Assembly (NCBI GenBank): GCA_026913215.1 | Contig: JAPTYK010000001.1 | Location: 4,898,001-4,962,000, forward strand | Length of the DNA stretch: 64,000 nucleotides | Direction of reading: 5' to 3' | Origin: Streptomyces diastatochromogenes | GTDB lineage: Bacteria > Actinomycetota > Actinomycetes > Streptomycetales > Streptomycetaceae | Shown: piece after piece, positions 55,044-63,624 of the stretch | Position numbering within the stretch: the stretch's first letter is position 1 | Layout: each line of letters opens with the position of its first letter | Made by a program: the position numbers and the translations under genes | The notes under the pieces: generated by a model | Told to the model about the DNA's origin: nothing | Database searches by the model: none | Seen by the model: only the letters and a program-made list of their open reading frames with translations

Positions 55044-56396
55044 TCACGCGCGCGGGGAGGGACGGGTCGCGCCCTGGACGGCGAGGACGACGAGGCCCAC
55101 CCCCAGCCAGATCACGCCCACCACCTGCGCGGCGGCCGAGGCCTCGACGATCACGGCGATCAGGATCGCCGCGCCGACCACCGGGAGCACGATGTGTTTC
55201 AGCCAGTGCGGCGGCCCCTCCGCCCGCCGTACCGCGAACCAGCCCACCACGCTCGCGTGCAGCAGGACGAAGGCGGTGAGCGCGCCGACGTCGACCACCG
55301 AGACCAGGTGGTCGAGGCCGTCGTCCCGGCGGGCCGCCCACAGCGCGGCGATCATCGTGACCGTCGCCGCCACCAGCAGCGCCACGCGCGGGACGCCGCC
55401 GTCGGTGCGGGCGAGCAGGTGCGGAAGGCGCCGGTCGCGGCCCATCGCGAACAGCAGCCGGCCGCCCGCCGCCTGCCCCGCGAGCGCCGCGAAGGCCGCG
55501 CCGATCGCCTTGGAGGCGGCCACCAGGTCGTGCAGCCAGGTGCCGACCGACGCCTCCACGGCGTCGTAGAAGGCCGAGCCCTGCTTGGCCGGATCGGCGG
55601 CGAGCCCGGCCGAGGAGACCGGTTCGAGGAGCGCCACCAGCCAGGTCTGGGCCACGAACAGGACGCCCGCGAGCGCCAGGCAGAACAGCACCGCCCGCGC
55701 CACCTTCCGCGAGCCGCCCGTGACCTCCTCCGCGAAGGAGGCGATGGCGTCGAATCCCAGGTACGACAGGACGGCCACCGAGACCGCGCCCACCACCGCG
55801 GACAGCGAGAAGGCGACGTCGCCGGTGAGCGGCGACCACCAGTCGCGCAGGGCCCCGTCCCGTACGAGCACGACCACCGCGGACACCACGAAGACCAGCA
55901 GGACGACGATCTCCATCGCGAGCACCGCGAAGCCCACCCGGGCCGCCGCCCGTACGCCCCACAGGTTCAGCAGGGTGGTGACCACCACGGCGATCCCCGT
56001 CCACACCCACCGGTCCACCTCCGGGACCAGCGCCTCCATGGCGATGCCCGCGAAGAGGTAGGCGACGGCCGGGATCAGCAGGTAGTCGAGCATCGCCATC
56101 CACCCGGCGATGAATCCGGGTCCTTCGCCGAGGCCCTTGCGCGCGTACGTGAAGACGGAACCGGCCTGCGGCGCGACCCGCACCATCTGGGCGTAGCTGA
56201 ACGCCGTGAACGCCATGGCGACCGTGGCCACGACGTACACCAGTGCGACCGCTCCGTGCGACTTCGCGTCGAGCGTGCCGAAGACGCCGACGGGCGCCAT
56301 GGGGGCGATGAACAGCAGTCCGTACACGACAAGGTCACGGAATCCGAGATTCCGTCGCAGCCCCTCGTGGTCCGCCACCCGCGTCTCCTGAGCCAT
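55044..56396 (-). CDS. APC-family amino acid permease
   Basis: 450 residues, intact, ATG 56396, about 12 helices. The start of helix 1, FRDLVVYGLLFIAPMAPVGV, has the APC unwound substrate-binding motif; VYVVATVAMAFTAFSYAQMV, PQAGSVFTYARKGLGEGPGF, LSYLGFDAIASFAEEVTGG and LFAMGRDRRLPHLLARTDGG are standard family landmarks. Resembles putrescine/amino acid importers such as PuuP/YbeC types; the substrate cannot be assigned. Lies 55 bases before xseA in the same orientation, so it may be followed by read-through into xseAB. Confidence 0.93.
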   Translation of the reverse strand: MAQETRVADHEGLRRNLGFRDLVVYGLLFIAPMAPVGVFGTLDAKSHGAVALVYVVATVAMAFTAFSYAQMVRVAPQAGSVFTYARKGLGEGPGFIAGWMAMLDYLLIPAVAYLFAGIAMEALVPEVDRWVWTGIAVVVTTLLNLWGVRAAARVGFAVLAMEIVVLLVFVVSAVVVLVRDGALRDWWSPLTGDVAFSLSAVVGAVSVAVLSYLGFDAIASFAEEVTGGSRKVARAVLFCLALAGVLFVAQTWLVALLEPVSSAGLAADPAKQGSAFYDAVEASVGTWLHDLVAASKAIGAAFAALAGQAAGGRLLFAMGRDRRLPHLLARTDGGVPRVALLVAATVTMIAALWAARRDDGLDHLVSVVDVGALTAFVLLHASVVGWFAVRRAEGPPHWLKHIVLPVVGAAILIAVIVEASAAAQVVGVIWLGVGLVVLAVQGATRPSPRA

Positions 56397-56459
56397 GGCG
56401 CCAGTCTCGGCCACGGCGCCGCTCCAAGCGCTCACCGACGCGGCCTTACGATGGGACGC

Positions 56460-57479
56460 ATGACTGCAACGCCCGCGACGAACCGCCCGAAGCGTGTCCT
56501 GCTCGCCGCCCCCCGCGGCTACTGCGCGGGCGTGGACCGTGCCGTGATCGCCGTGGAGAAGGCCCTGGAGCAGTACGGGGCGCCGATCTACGTCCGGCAC
56601 GAGATCGTCCACAACAAGTACGTCGTCCAGACCCTGGAGCGGAAGGGCGCGATCTTCGTCGACCAGGCGACCGAGGTGCCGCCGGGCAACATCGTGATGT
56701 TCTCCGCGCACGGCGTCGCCCCGACCGTCCACGAGGAGGCCCGCCAGGGCCGGCTCAAGACGATCGACGCGACCTGCCCGCTGGTCACCAAGGTCCACAA
56801 GGAGGCCGTCCGCTTCGCCAACGAGGACTTCGACATCCTCCTCATCGGCCACGAGGGCCACGAGGAGGTCATCGGCACCTCCGGCGAGGCCCCCGACCAC
56901 ATCCAGCTGGTCGACGGCCCCGAGGACGTGGCCAAGGTCGAGGTCCGCGACCCCTCCCGGGTCGTCTGGCTCTCCCAGACCACGCTCTCGGTCGACGAGA
57001 CGATGGAGACGGTCGACGCGCTGAAGGAGAAGTTCCCGCAGCTGATCTCCCCGCCGTCCGACGACATCTGCTACGCCACGCAGAACCGCCAGACCGCCAT
57101 CAAGGAGCTCGCCGGCCAGGCCGAGCTGGTGATCGTCGTCGGCTCGAAGAACTCCTCCAACTCGATCCGCATGGTCGAGGTCGCCAAGCAGGCCGGCGTC
57201 CCCGCCGCGTACCTGGTCGACTTCGCCAGCGAGATCGACGAGGCCTGGCTGGAGGGCGTGACCAGCGTCGGCCTCTCCTCCGGCGCCTCCGTCCCGGACG
57301 TCCTGGTGCAGGAGGTCCTGGAGTGGCTCGCCGAGCGCGGCTACGCGGACGTGGAGATCGTCAAGACGGCCGACGAGTCCCTCACCTTCTCGCTGCCCAA
57401 GGAGCTCCGCAACAAGGACCTGCGGGCCGAGGCGGAGAAGCTCACGGCGGCCGCGCCGGCCGCTTCCGCCAAGGAGTAG
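56460..57479 (+). CDS. ispH: 4-Hydroxy-3-methylbut-2-enyl diphosphate reductase (IspH/LytB)
   Basis: 339 residues, intact. Final step of the MEP isoprenoid pathway; 4Fe-4S enzyme. Cluster Cys are in AAPRGYCAGVDRAV, IDATCPLVTKVHKEA and DDICYATQNRQ; active-site His in HEIVHNKYVV, SAHGVAPTVHEEA and GHEGHEEVIG; substrate Ser/Asn in GSKNSSNSIRM. ATG 56460 is preferred; ATG 56451 is in frame. TTACGAT just upstream could be a -10 hexamer, giving a leaderless transcript. Divergent from the amino acid permease gene, 64 bases between starts. Confidence 0.97.
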   Translation: MTATPATNRPKRVLLAAPRGYCAGVDRAVIAVEKALEQYGAPIYVRHEIVHNKYVVQTLERKGAIFVDQATEVPPGNIVMFSAHGVAPTVHEEARQGRLKTIDATCPLVTKVHKEAVRFANEDFDILLIGHEGHEEVIGTSGEAPDHIQLVDGPEDVAKVEVRDPSRVVWLSQTTLSVDETMETVDALKEKFPQLISPPSDDICYATQNRQTAIKELAGQAELVIVVGSKNSSNSIRMVEVAKQAGVPAAYLVDFASEIDEAWLEGVTSVGLSSGASVPDVLVQEVLEWLAERGYADVEIVKTADESLTFSLPKELRNKDLRAEAEKLTAAAPAASAKE

Positions 57480-57509
57480 CCGGGCGCCCCAGCCCTTACC
57501 GTGGGGTCC

Positions 57510-58252
57510 ATGAACGTCTTCGGAGTGGACATCGGCGGCTCGGGCATCAAGGGCGCCCCCGTGGACCTGGAACGCGGCACGCTCGCCGAGGAGCGCCACA
57601 AGGTACTGACCCCGCGGCCCGCCACACCCGACGGTGTGGCGGGCCGTGTCGCGGAGGTCGTGGCGCACTTCGGCTGGACGGGACCGGTGGGCGTCACCTT
57701 CCCCGGCGTCGTGACCGGCTCCACCGTCCGCACGGCCGCCAACGTCGACAAGTCCTGGATCGGCGTCGACGCCGGCACCCTGCTCAGCGACCGCCTCGGC
57801 GGTCTCCCGGTGACCGTCCTGAACGACGCGGACGCGGCCGGGATCGCCGAGACGACCTTCGGCGCGGGCCGGGGCCGCAAGGGCACCGTCATCCTCCTGA
57901 CCCTCGGCACGGGCATCGGCTCGGCCCTCTTCGTCGACGGCCGCCTCGTCCCCAACACCGAACTCGGCCACCTGGAACTCAAGGGCCACGACGCGGAGAC
58001 CCGCGCCTCCACGAAGGCCAAGGAGGACGAGGACCTCACCTGGGAGCACTGGGCCACCCGGCGGCTGAGCAAGTACCTCGCCCACGTGGAGATGCTCTTC
58101 TCCCGGAACTGTTCATCATCGGCGGCGGCGTGAGCCGCAAGGCGGACAAGTTCCTGCCCCTGATCAAGGGCATCCGCGCGGAGATCGTCCCGGCCGAGCT
58201 CCAGAACAACGCGGGCATCGTGGGGGCGGGGATGGCGGCGGGGGCGGCCTGA
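57510..58252 (+). CDS. ppgK: Polyphosphate-dependent glucokinase
   Basis: ROK-type kinase of about 248 residues. Phosphate 1 loop VFGVDIGGSGIKGAPVDLE, Asp in TVLNDADAAGIAETTFGAG, phosphate 2 LTLGTGIGSALFVDG, ELGHLELKGHDAETRAS, and WEHWATRRLSKYLAHVEMLF. One C missing near 58107 (CCCGG for CCCCGG) restores SPELFIIGGGVSRKADKFLP. It phosphorylates glucose with polyphosphate or ATP and is the usual actinobacterial enzyme. ATG 57510, 30 bases after ispH, same orientation, probably co-transcribed. Confidence 0.95.
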
Positions 58253-58263
58253 GGGGCGGGAGG

Positions 58264-58476
58264 GCTACGCGACGGGGCGGACAGACGGGTCATGGGGTCT
58301 GTGTGGCGGGCCAGGCGGGTCTTAGGGCCTGTGCGGCGGGTCGGCCTGATCCGATGGGCAGGGGCAGACGGGTCCAGGGGCTACGTGACGGGCCAGGCGG
58401 GTCCCAGCATCTACGCGACGGGCCAGCCTGACCCCGCACGCAGGGGCAGACGGGTCCAGGGGCTACGCGACGGGCC
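58264..58476. repeat. Interspersed direct repeats between ppgK and the DUF6542 gene
   Basis: A 37-base copy (58358-58394) recurs almost exactly at 58440-58476, both starting GCAGGGGCAGACGGGTCC; CTACGCGACGGG-type segments recur at 58264, 58381, 58411 and 58462. On the minus strand they encode repeated SRSPWTRLPL peptides in the tail of the next gene. Confidence 0.85.
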
Positions 58477-59201
58477 GGCGACCCGCGCGGGGGGTTCGTC
58501 CGCCCGGCCCTCGCCCGCCCCGGTGCGGGTGTGCCGCGCTGCTGGCGGCGTCCCATGTCCCGGAGCTTGCGGACGCTCGCGATGAGACCGGCGACGAGGG
58601 TGCCGCCGTAGAGCCAGCCGGCGTGCACGGCGAGGGCGGTCACGACGGCCATGGCCTGGCCGCCGAAGCCGCCGGTGCCGCCCGCGATGGGGACGACGCC
58701 GACGGCGAAGGCGATGGGGACGCCGATCGGGGCGGTGACCAGGTCGGCGGTCCGGACCCAGAGCGCGGTCAGGGCGCTGACCGGCAGGAACAGCAGCCCG
58801 TAGACGACGGGGAGCCGTCCAGGAGCAGCTGGTCGAGCAGACCGAGGGCGAGCATGACGGCCGAGGCGAAGAGCCCGGCGCCGAGCCCGGTGAGGCGGGG
58901 CGAGGGAGCCGGCGCAGGGCGAGGACGACCGGCGGCACGGGCCGGCGCCGGACGGGCCGCCCGGCACCACGACCGGCCGGAGCGGCCCCGGCGGCACTCC
59001 GGGCGGCCCCTGGGCGGCACCCGCCCCGCGCCGCCCGTCCCGGCCCGCTCCACGCGCGCGCGTCCGGGGCGCCCCGGACCTGCCGGTCACGCGGTAGACG
59101 GCCGCGCCCTCCACGAGCGCGCCGGGCGGTGCGACCGGCGGCGTGGCGGTGGTCTGCGGCCTTCGGCGGCGTTGCGGCTGACTTGTCCTGTGCTGCTCCA
59201 C
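58290..59201 (-). CDS. Membrane protein, DUF6542-like, heavily frameshifted
   Basis: GTG 59201 gives EQHRTSQPQRRRRPQTTA and VEGAAVYRVTG, then the frame is lost between about 59090 and 58800 (helix MLALGLLDQLLLDGS in one frame). It recovers as LPVVYGLLFLPVSALTALWV, TAPIGVPIAFAVGVVPIAGG, MAVVTALAVHAGWLYGGTLV and KLRDMGRRQQ, four helices in all. The basic C-terminal tail runs into the repeats and its stop is uncertain (58290 in this frame, 58411 in another). Small actinobacterial membrane protein of unknown role, typically encoded between ppgK and ychF. Family name from memory. Confidence 0.6.
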   Translation of the reverse strand: MEQHRTSQPQRRRRPQTTATPPVAPPGALVEGAAVYRVTGRSGAPRTRARGAGRDGRRGAGAAQGPPGVPPGPLRPVVVPGGPSGAGPCRRSSSPCAGSLAPPHRARRRALRLGRHARPRSARPAAPGRLPVVYGLLFLPVSALTALWVRTADLVTAPIGVPIAFAVGVVPIAGGTGGFGGQAMAVVTALAVHAGWLYGGTLVAGLIASVRKLRDMGRRQQRGTPAPGRARAGRTNPPRGSPARRVAPGPVCPCVRGQAGPSRRCWDPPGPSRSPWTRLPLPIGSGRPAAQALRPAWPATQTP

Positions 59202-59360
59202 ACCACCAACGTAGGTCGGAAGGGGCGGGAACCGGGTCCGGACACGCCCTTTGGGTGACCTTGCCCCCGAGATCGGCCGAAGGTCGGCGTCACCGGCCGG
59301 TTCGCCCCGCCCGTAAACTGGGGGATCGGCCCACCATCCACACTTCAGGAAGTCGCCACC

Positions 59361-60449
59361 GTGTCGCTCACGATCGGAATCGTCGGTCTGCCGAATGTCG
59401 GCAAGTCGACCCTGTTCAACGCCCTGACCAAGAACGACGTGCTGGCGGCCAACTACCCGTTCGCCACGATCGAGCCCAACGTCGGCGTCGTCGGCGTCCC
59501 GGACCCCCGCCTGACCAAGCTCGCGGAGATCTTCGGCTCCCAGCGCATCCTCCCGGCGACGGTCGACTTCGTCGACATCGCCGGCATCGTGCGCGGCGCG
59601 AGCGAGGGCGAGGGCCTGGGCAACAAGTTCCTCGCGAACATCCGCGAGTCGGACGCGATCTGCCAGGTCATCCGCGCCTTCAAGGACGAGAACGTCGTCC
59701 ACGTCGACGGCAAGGTCTCGCCGAAGGACGACATCGAGACGATCAACACGGAGCTGATCCTCGCGGACCTCCAGACGATCGAGAAGGTCCTCCCGCGCCT
59801 CCAGAAGGAGATGCGGATCAAGAAGGACACGGCGCCCAAGGTCGCCGCCGTCGAGGCCGCCCAGGCGATCCTGGAGAAGGGCGACACGCTCTTCTCCCAG
59901 GGCATCGTCCAGGGCTCGGAGAAGGCGGAGCTCCTCCACGACCTCCACCTCCTCACCACCAAGCCGTTCCTGTACGTCTTCAACGTCGACGAGGACGAGC
60001 TGACGGACGACGCCTTCAAGGCCGAGCAGAGCGCCCTGGTCGCCCCCGCCGAGGCGATCTTCCTCAACGCCAAGCTGGAGCAGGACCTCGCCGAGCTCGA
60101 CGAGGAGGACGCCATGGAGCTCCTCCAGTCCGTCGGCGCCGAGGAGCCCGGCCTCGCCACCCTCGCCCGCGTCGGCTTCGCCACCCTCGGCCTCCAGACC
60201 TACCTCACGGCCGGCCCGAAGGAATCCCGCGCCTGGACCATCAAGCAGGGCGCCACCGCCCCCGAGGCCGCCGGTGTCATCCACACCGACTTCCAGAAGG
60301 GCTTCATCAAGGCCGAGGTCATCTCCTTCGCCGACCTCGTCGAAACCGGCTCGGTCGCCGACGCCCGCGCCGCCGGCAAGGCCCGCATGGAGGGCAAGGA
60401 GTACGTCATGCAGGACGGCGACGTGGTGGAGTTCCGCTTCAACGTCTGA
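59361..60449 (+). CDS. ychF: Redox-regulated ATPase YchF (Obg-like)
   Basis: 362 residues, intact, GTG 59361. GTPase fold that prefers ATP: GIVGLPNVGKSTLFNALTKN (P loop), NYPFATIEPNVGVV (switch I), VDFVDIAGIVRGASEGEGLG (G3), then a coiled coil (LQKEMRIKKDTAPKVAAVEA) and a C-terminal TGS domain (QTYLTAGPKESRAWTIKQ, GFIKAEVISFADLVETGSVA, DVVEFRFNV). It binds ribosomes and is linked to stress and redox control. Universally conserved; strong terminator follows. Confidence 0.98.
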   Translation: MSLTIGIVGLPNVGKSTLFNALTKNDVLAANYPFATIEPNVGVVGVPDPRLTKLAEIFGSQRILPATVDFVDIAGIVRGASEGEGLGNKFLANIRESDAICQVIRAFKDENVVHVDGKVSPKDDIETINTELILADLQTIEKVLPRLQKEMRIKKDTAPKVAAVEAAQAILEKGDTLFSQGIVQGSEKAELLHDLHLLTTKPFLYVFNVDEDELTDDAFKAEQSALVAPAEAIFLNAKLEQDLAELDEEDAMELLQSVGAEEPGLATLARVGFATLGLQTYLTAGPKESRAWTIKQGATAPEAAGVIHTDFQKGFIKAEVISFADLVETGSVADARAAGKARMEGKEYVMQDGDVVEFRFNV

Positions 60450-60455
60450 CGCGTG

Positions 60456-60503
60456 ACACGCCCGTGGGGCCCGGCTCTTCGGAGCCGGGCCCCACGGGCG
60501 TGT
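60456..60503. terminator. Terminator with a UUCG tetraloop after ychF
   Basis: A perfect 22-base-pair stem (60456-60477 with 60482-60503) closed by C(TTCG)G, an exceptionally stable tetraloop. Between ychF and the convergent membrane-protein gene. Confidence 0.93.
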
Positions 60504-60515
60504 CTGCCTGACGGA

Positions 60516-61607
60516 TCAGGTTTCCTCGTCCTCGTCAGCGCCGTCACTCTGGTCGGGTGTCGGGAGGAGGGTCTGTCTGATCTCGTCGGCGGCTTCGTAG
60601 AACTCGGCTGCCTCCAAGCTCATGACGAAACGGTGCACGAGCACCGTGTACTCGTCCATGTCCGGCTTCACGCCCGCTGCCGCGAGCAGTAGGACCAGCC
60701 GATCGGCGGCTCCGACCTCCGCCTCGCGGTCGAACGGCCCTGCTCCCGGGCTGGGGTCATCCCACAGGGGTCCGCCGCCGGCGGCTTGGTTTCGCGCGCC
60801 CACGGGTGGGACGAGCAGGTGACGGAAGAGTTCGGGCACGTCCTCGTTGTTGGCGGCCGCGGCTATCTGCGCGAGCGGCCCGATCATGTCGACCGCTTTC
60901 TCGATCTCGTTCTCGTGGCGGGCCAGCCACCAGACCACCGCACTGCCCGCGCTCTGGAGCACGTCGCCACCGAGGTAGCGCCGTTTGTTGCGCTCGTGTT
61001 GGCGTTCGTACTCCCAGATCTCCTCGTCCTTACGCAGGTCGCTCAGTTTTCGCAGGCGCTCGCGGTCGGCGGGGGCGAGCGTCAGCGTCGCGTCGGCCGC
61101 CATGGCCATCACCCGTCCGCTCCGGTCGGGGAGCGGGACGCTCAGCTCTCCCTCCAGGAAGAACCGCGCGAAGCTCGCCCTGTCCGGCTGCTCGCGACGG
61201 GCGATCTCCAGGGCCCGGCTGACGATCGCGGACACGGCGAGGGCCGGGGAGGCGCTGTCGGACCGACCGGTGCGGTCGGGGTCGGGGACCGGCCGCCACC
61301 ACACGGTGGCGGAGAAGAGGAAGTCGTAGCCGTCCACGGCGCTGGGCAGTGCCGCGTCGATCACGCGCGTCTCCTGATACGGCTGCTCCGTGGGTGCTGC
61401 GGGCGGCTCGGGCTCCTCGGTCCCGTACGGATCGGCCTGCGGATGGCCACCGTCGAAGAACGTCAGCACGAGCAGGAGCGAGCCCGAGGCCGTGCCCATG
61501 GACATGAAGCCCCACAACCACGCCGACCAGTGCAGGAGGTTGCCGAGCACGGCCGGCGCGAGGCCGCAGAGGGCGACGAGCAGGAGGCTGGGAAAGCGGG
61601 GTCTCAT
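60516..61607 (-). CDS. Two-helix membrane protein, last gene of the right-edge cassette
   Basis: 363 residues, intact, ATG 61607 overlapping the stop of the NTPase-like gene. Two N-terminal helices (SLLLVALCGLAPAVLGNLLH and WLWGFMSMGTASGSLLLVLT) with a tight turn, then a large cytosolic part: DGYDFLFSATVWWRPVPD, LAVSAIVSRALEIARREQPD, a segment ATLTLAPADRERLRKLSDLR, helical ERQHERNKRRYLGGDVLQSA, HENEIEKAVDMIGPLAQIAA and an acidic tail. The strand-then-helix order is reminiscent of SPFH/stomatin-like domains, but I cannot confirm that. Possible membrane effector or scaffold of the cassette. Confidence 0.8.
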   Translation of the reverse strand: MRPRFPSLLLVALCGLAPAVLGNLLHWSAWLWGFMSMGTASGSLLLVLTFFDGGHPQADPYGTEEPEPPAAPTEQPYQETRVIDAALPSAVDGYDFLFSATVWWRPVPDPDRTGRSDSASPALAVSAIVSRALEIARREQPDRASFARFFLEGELSVPLPDRSGRVMAMAADATLTLAPADRERLRKLSDLRKDEEIWEYERQHERNKRRYLGGDVLQSAGSAVVWWLARHENEIEKAVDMIGPLAQIAAAANNEDVPELFRHLLVPPVGARNQAAGGGPLWDDPSPGAGPFDREAEVGAADRLVLLLAAAGVKPDMDEYTVLVHRFVMSLEAAEFYEAADEIRQTLLPTPDQSDGADEDEET

Positions 61608-63624
61608 CGTGCCTCTTCCGTGGTCCGTGGTGGGTCGCCCGCACGCCGCGTACGGTCGATGTGGGCGTACTGCGCCTGGTCGATGTGCTGCCACAAGCGG
61701 CCAGCGACGGCCGTCCGGACCGGGTCACGTGCCTCGCCCGCCCAGCCGCAGGCGATGGCATAGAGGCGGTGGAGGGCGGTCTTGCGGCCGTGTGCGGCCT
61801 CCACCATCACCTCCAGCGCCCCCTCCTGCGTACGGTCGCCCGCCGCGGTGGCGAGCCAGCTCTTCACCAGGGGGTCCCAGAGCTTCGTCGGCGGCCGGGA
61901 GAACACCGTCTCCCAGCCCGTGAGAAGGTCCGCCCACCGTGGCGGGGTCGGTGCCCGATCGCTCCTCAACAGTTCGGTGAGGAGCCGAAGCGGGGGTTCG
62001 GACGCCCGGGACTCCCGGAGTGCCGGGTCCCTCAGGCGGTCGATCAGCAGTCGGTACAGCCGGCAGTCATCGCGGACGATCTCGAAGAGCGCCTCTTCGG
62101 CAGCGCGGGCCGCCTCTCCTTCCCGTACGGCCAGGTGCCGCAGCCGTACCACGGCCTGATGGGGGTGGGTCGAGGCGAGGCTCCGGACGCACACGGTGGT
62201 CAGGGCGCGGACGAGACCGTCCGACAAGGAGGGGGAGTTCACACAGTCGTACATCCGGCTGCGGAACCAGGCTCCGAACCCCTCGTGGCTGAGGCCGAGT
62301 TCGAGGGCGGCCACGGCGCGTGGATCACTGGAGGCCCCGGTCGCGCCGTCCGCCCACAGGGTCGCGAGCTCGAAGAGGTCGTCGGGTCGCCCGGCGGCCA
62401 GCGACCGCTCGCCGAAGCGGACGACGATGTTCGCCTGGTCGTCGGTGGTCAGACCGGAAAGCCCGACGGCCGCACCGATCCATTCCGCGAGCTTGTCGCG
62501 CAGCCCGGGAAGTTCGCCCAGAAGTACGTCCGTACCGCTTCGGCGTAGGCGAGTTGCCCGAAGCGGAGCCGTCCGTCCGGGTCCCGCTCGATCCCGAGGG
62601 CCGTCAACCGCTGCCCGAAATCCATTCGCGCGAGCTCGGTGGCCGCCTCTTCCTCGTGCCCCACCGTCGTCAGCAGCCCGCGCCATGCCTCGTGGACGGT
62701 GTCGGCGTGCGCTTCCTCGAACATCGCCGCCGCGAGCAGCAGGGCCCGCTCGGGCACGGTGCAGGCAGTGGCCACTCGCCGGCTCACCTCGTGGGCGCGG
62801 TCGTTCACCGCGTGCAGGGCCTGGTCGAGCCAGCCCGTGAAAGCGGTGCCGAACCGGCGACTGTCGCGAGCGGTCCTCACCAGGCTCGCCAGCCGTGCCA
62901 GTTCCCGCATGGGGAAGCGGTCGTACAAGGGCCGGAGATCGGGGCGCTCCAGGTCCGCGGGGCGGAAGGGCATGTGGTCCATCCGGAGGTGCCGTGTGAG
63001 GACGGCGATGCCCCGCGGGCGTTCCAGGGTCACCATGTGCGGTGCGAACTCCGGCGGATGGGCTTGTGTCATGCCCGAGGGCAGGACGACGACCAAGTGG
63101 GCCCCGGCCGCACGGACCTGTGATCGGAGACCGGCCAAGTGGCGCTGGGCGTCGACGTACTCCTCCTCGCCGGCGATCTGGGAGAGGTCGAGGAGGAGGC
63201 GGTCTCCCGCATCGGGAGCAGCAGGTCTCGCGTCCCCTTCCCCATCTCCGTCCCCGTCCTTGTCCGAGGGCTTGTGCGGAGCGGGAAGCTCCTCGAACCG
63301 GACGTCTTCTTCAGGGGCGTCGCCGTCCTCGCCGAGTTCGTGCAGCAGCATGATCGCCGCGGCACGACGGCCGGTGCCGGGCTGGGCGTCGAGGAGCACC
63401 ACCGAGCCGGGTTTCTCCAGGTGCTCGGCGGCGACACGGTAGTTCCCCGGTGGGGCGAACCGATCGGCCAGGTGCAACCGGTCCTCGGGGACGATGCGCA
63501 GGGGTTCCGCGCTTCTACGGTTCCGCCAGGTGGTTCGGGCGCCGTAGAAGACGTACTGGGGCCCCGTGCCGTTGTTCACCGGGCCATGCGCATCGTTGAC
63601 GGTGACGTGGTCCTGTGCGGTCAT
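61604..63624 (-). CDS. P-loop-like NTPase/helical-repeat protein with N-terminal GPVN-x-G-x-GPQY motif
   Basis: About 673 residues. N-terminus VNDAHGPVNNGTGPQYVFYG carries the motif shared with the upstream gene's product. Next, RLHLADRFAPPGNYRVAAEH leads to a Walker A-like loop (VVLLDAQPGTGRRAAAIMLL, Arg-Arg in place of Lys-Ser/Thr), an acidic linker, a Walker B-like strand (DRLLLDLSQIAGEEEY) and HLVVVLPSGM. The rest is alpha-helical (ERALLLAAAMFEEAHADTV, RFGQLAYAEAVRTYFWANFP), with one break near 62535, then RFGERSLAAGRPDDLFELAT, repeats to the end. The ATPase may be inactive or atypical. Coupled to both neighbours by ATGA overlaps. STAND-like, family not identified. Confidence 0.7.
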
